Of a stretch of DNA of 15,533 nucleotides, positions 15,048 through 15,533 are shown piece by piece. The position numbers were made by a program, and so were the translations under genes. The notes beneath the pieces were generated by a model. That model was not told the origin of the DNA. It saw only the letters and a list, made by a program, of their open reading frames with translations, and did no database searches. The first letter of the stretch is position 1. Every line of letters begins with the position of its first letter. Source of the stretch: Nitrospira sp. UBA2083 (GTDB lineage: Bacteria; Nitrospirota; Nitrospiria; Nitrospirales; Nitrospiraceae); contig DCZN01000077.1 in the NCBI GenBank assembly GCA_002331625.1, positions 61,720 to 77,252 of the forward strand. Direction: 5' to 3'.

Positions 15048-15533
15048 TTATCGCTCAAGAACCAATTCATTCGACAATTCATCAGGATTGTCACCTGACC
15101 GACCAGGAAAGACCTCGGCGAGCAGCGCACCACAGGTCTCAATACCGTGACAGAGCCCACCGACGACATCCCCCGACTTCAATCGGCTGACGGCAGCCTC
15201 AACAATGCTCGACCATCGTTCTGTCGGAACACGTTGAAACAAGGGTTGATCCGGCAGGACATAGATCTCATGCTCTAGGAGCGACACCATGATCAGGACA
15301 CCGGTCCGCTCGCGCGTCTGAGAGACCGCATGTTGAGCAAAAGCGCGTTCGGCCCTGAGCCTGACTTTATGTCGCATCCGGTCAGTCGGTGTGAGTAGGC
15401 GAATGATGGGAACCCAGCTGCCGAGCCAGACACCTACCCCGTAAGCCAGAATGGTCGCGAGGATCAGCCAGGCCGCATTGACGGCATGCCACCCCCAAGG
15501 GAGCCACACGATTTCAGTCGTCAGGAGGATGGT
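15048..15533 (-). CDS. TPM-domain membrane protein, N-terminus outside the window
   Basis: The frame is open from the right edge to the TAA at 15048 (161 codons). A GTG at 15509 exists, but eight in-frame codons precede it without a stop and the domain arrangement suggests more protein upstream, so this is taken as partial. What is visible begins with a hydrophobic region that could form one or two membrane helices (AAWLILATILAYGVGVW). A basic stretch follows (RMRHKVRLRAERAF), then the TPM-like segment RERTGVLIMVSLLEHEIYVL, a Trp-containing helix, GICH-like GLCHGIETCGALLAEVFP, and an acidic end with DNPDELSNELVL. This resembles the short TPM (TLP18.3/Psb32/MOLO-1) proteins often found beside LemA. 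Their biochemical role is not settled. It is 114 bp upstream of the bactofilin gene and could share its transcript. Confidence 0.8.
   Translation of the reverse strand, partial: TILLTTEIVWLPWGWHAVNAAWLILATILAYGVGVWLGSWVPIIRLLTPTDRMRHKVRLRAERAFAQHAVSQTRERTGVLIMVSLLEHEIYVLPDQPLFQRVPTERWSSIVEAAVSRLKSGDVVGGLCHGIETCGALLAEVFPGRSGDNPDELSNELVLER

Noticed and set aside
1..15533. New defence system, mobile element or CRISPR array
   Set aside because: All complete genes except one are recognisable housekeeping families. No spaced repeats, integrase, transposase or toxin-antitoxin pair was seen.

Overview
This window is a compact chromosomal stretch of a Gram-negative bacterium. The envelope genes show this: an LPS-heptose enzyme, two periplasmic or lipidated parvulin isomerases, a lipid II flippase and a bactofilin. 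The moderately high GC content, the PAS/GAF/PAS histidine kinase style and the mfd–parvulin–surA order suggest Nitrospira or another Nitrospirota. That taxonomic call is an impression from protein style, not a database match.

Layout. (1) Positions 1-2070, minus strand: a large sensor histidine kinase whose 3' end lies outside the window. (2) Positions 2241-8127, plus strand: rfaE2, mfd, a parvulin lipoprotein and a SurA-like chaperone, tightly spaced. (3) Positions 8193-8801, minus: the GTPase EngB/YsxC, starting 15 bp from the divergent mtgA (8817-9626, plus). (4) Positions 9643-14259, minus: murJ, ogt, dtd, an uncharacterised 188-residue protein, an isoaspartyl peptidase/asparaginase and a VOC-family protein. 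The gene starts and stops touch or nearly touch, except for a 106-bp gap after dtd that holds a possible terminator and promoter. (5) Positions 14427-15533, minus: a bactofilin preceded by the C-terminal part of a TPM-domain membrane protein that enters from the right edge.

How the genes fit together. Several act in envelope building: RfaE2 (LPS inner core), the lipoprotein isomerase and SurA (outer-membrane protein folding), MtgA (glycan polymerisation), MurJ (lipid II flipping) and bactofilin (envelope scaffold). A second theme is repair of damage: Mfd and Ogt for DNA, Dtd for mischarged tRNA, and the isoaspartyl peptidase for damaged peptides. The unknown 188-residue gene lies inside this second group.

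Most of the window is housekeeping. The least explained signals are two perfect, interleaved inverted repeats between the bactofilin and murJ genes (14349-14412), which have the topology of an H-type RNA pseudoknot, and the unknown gene at 10964-11530. No rRNA, tRNA, CRISPR array, insertion sequence or prophage gene was seen, and no gap exceeds 300 bp.
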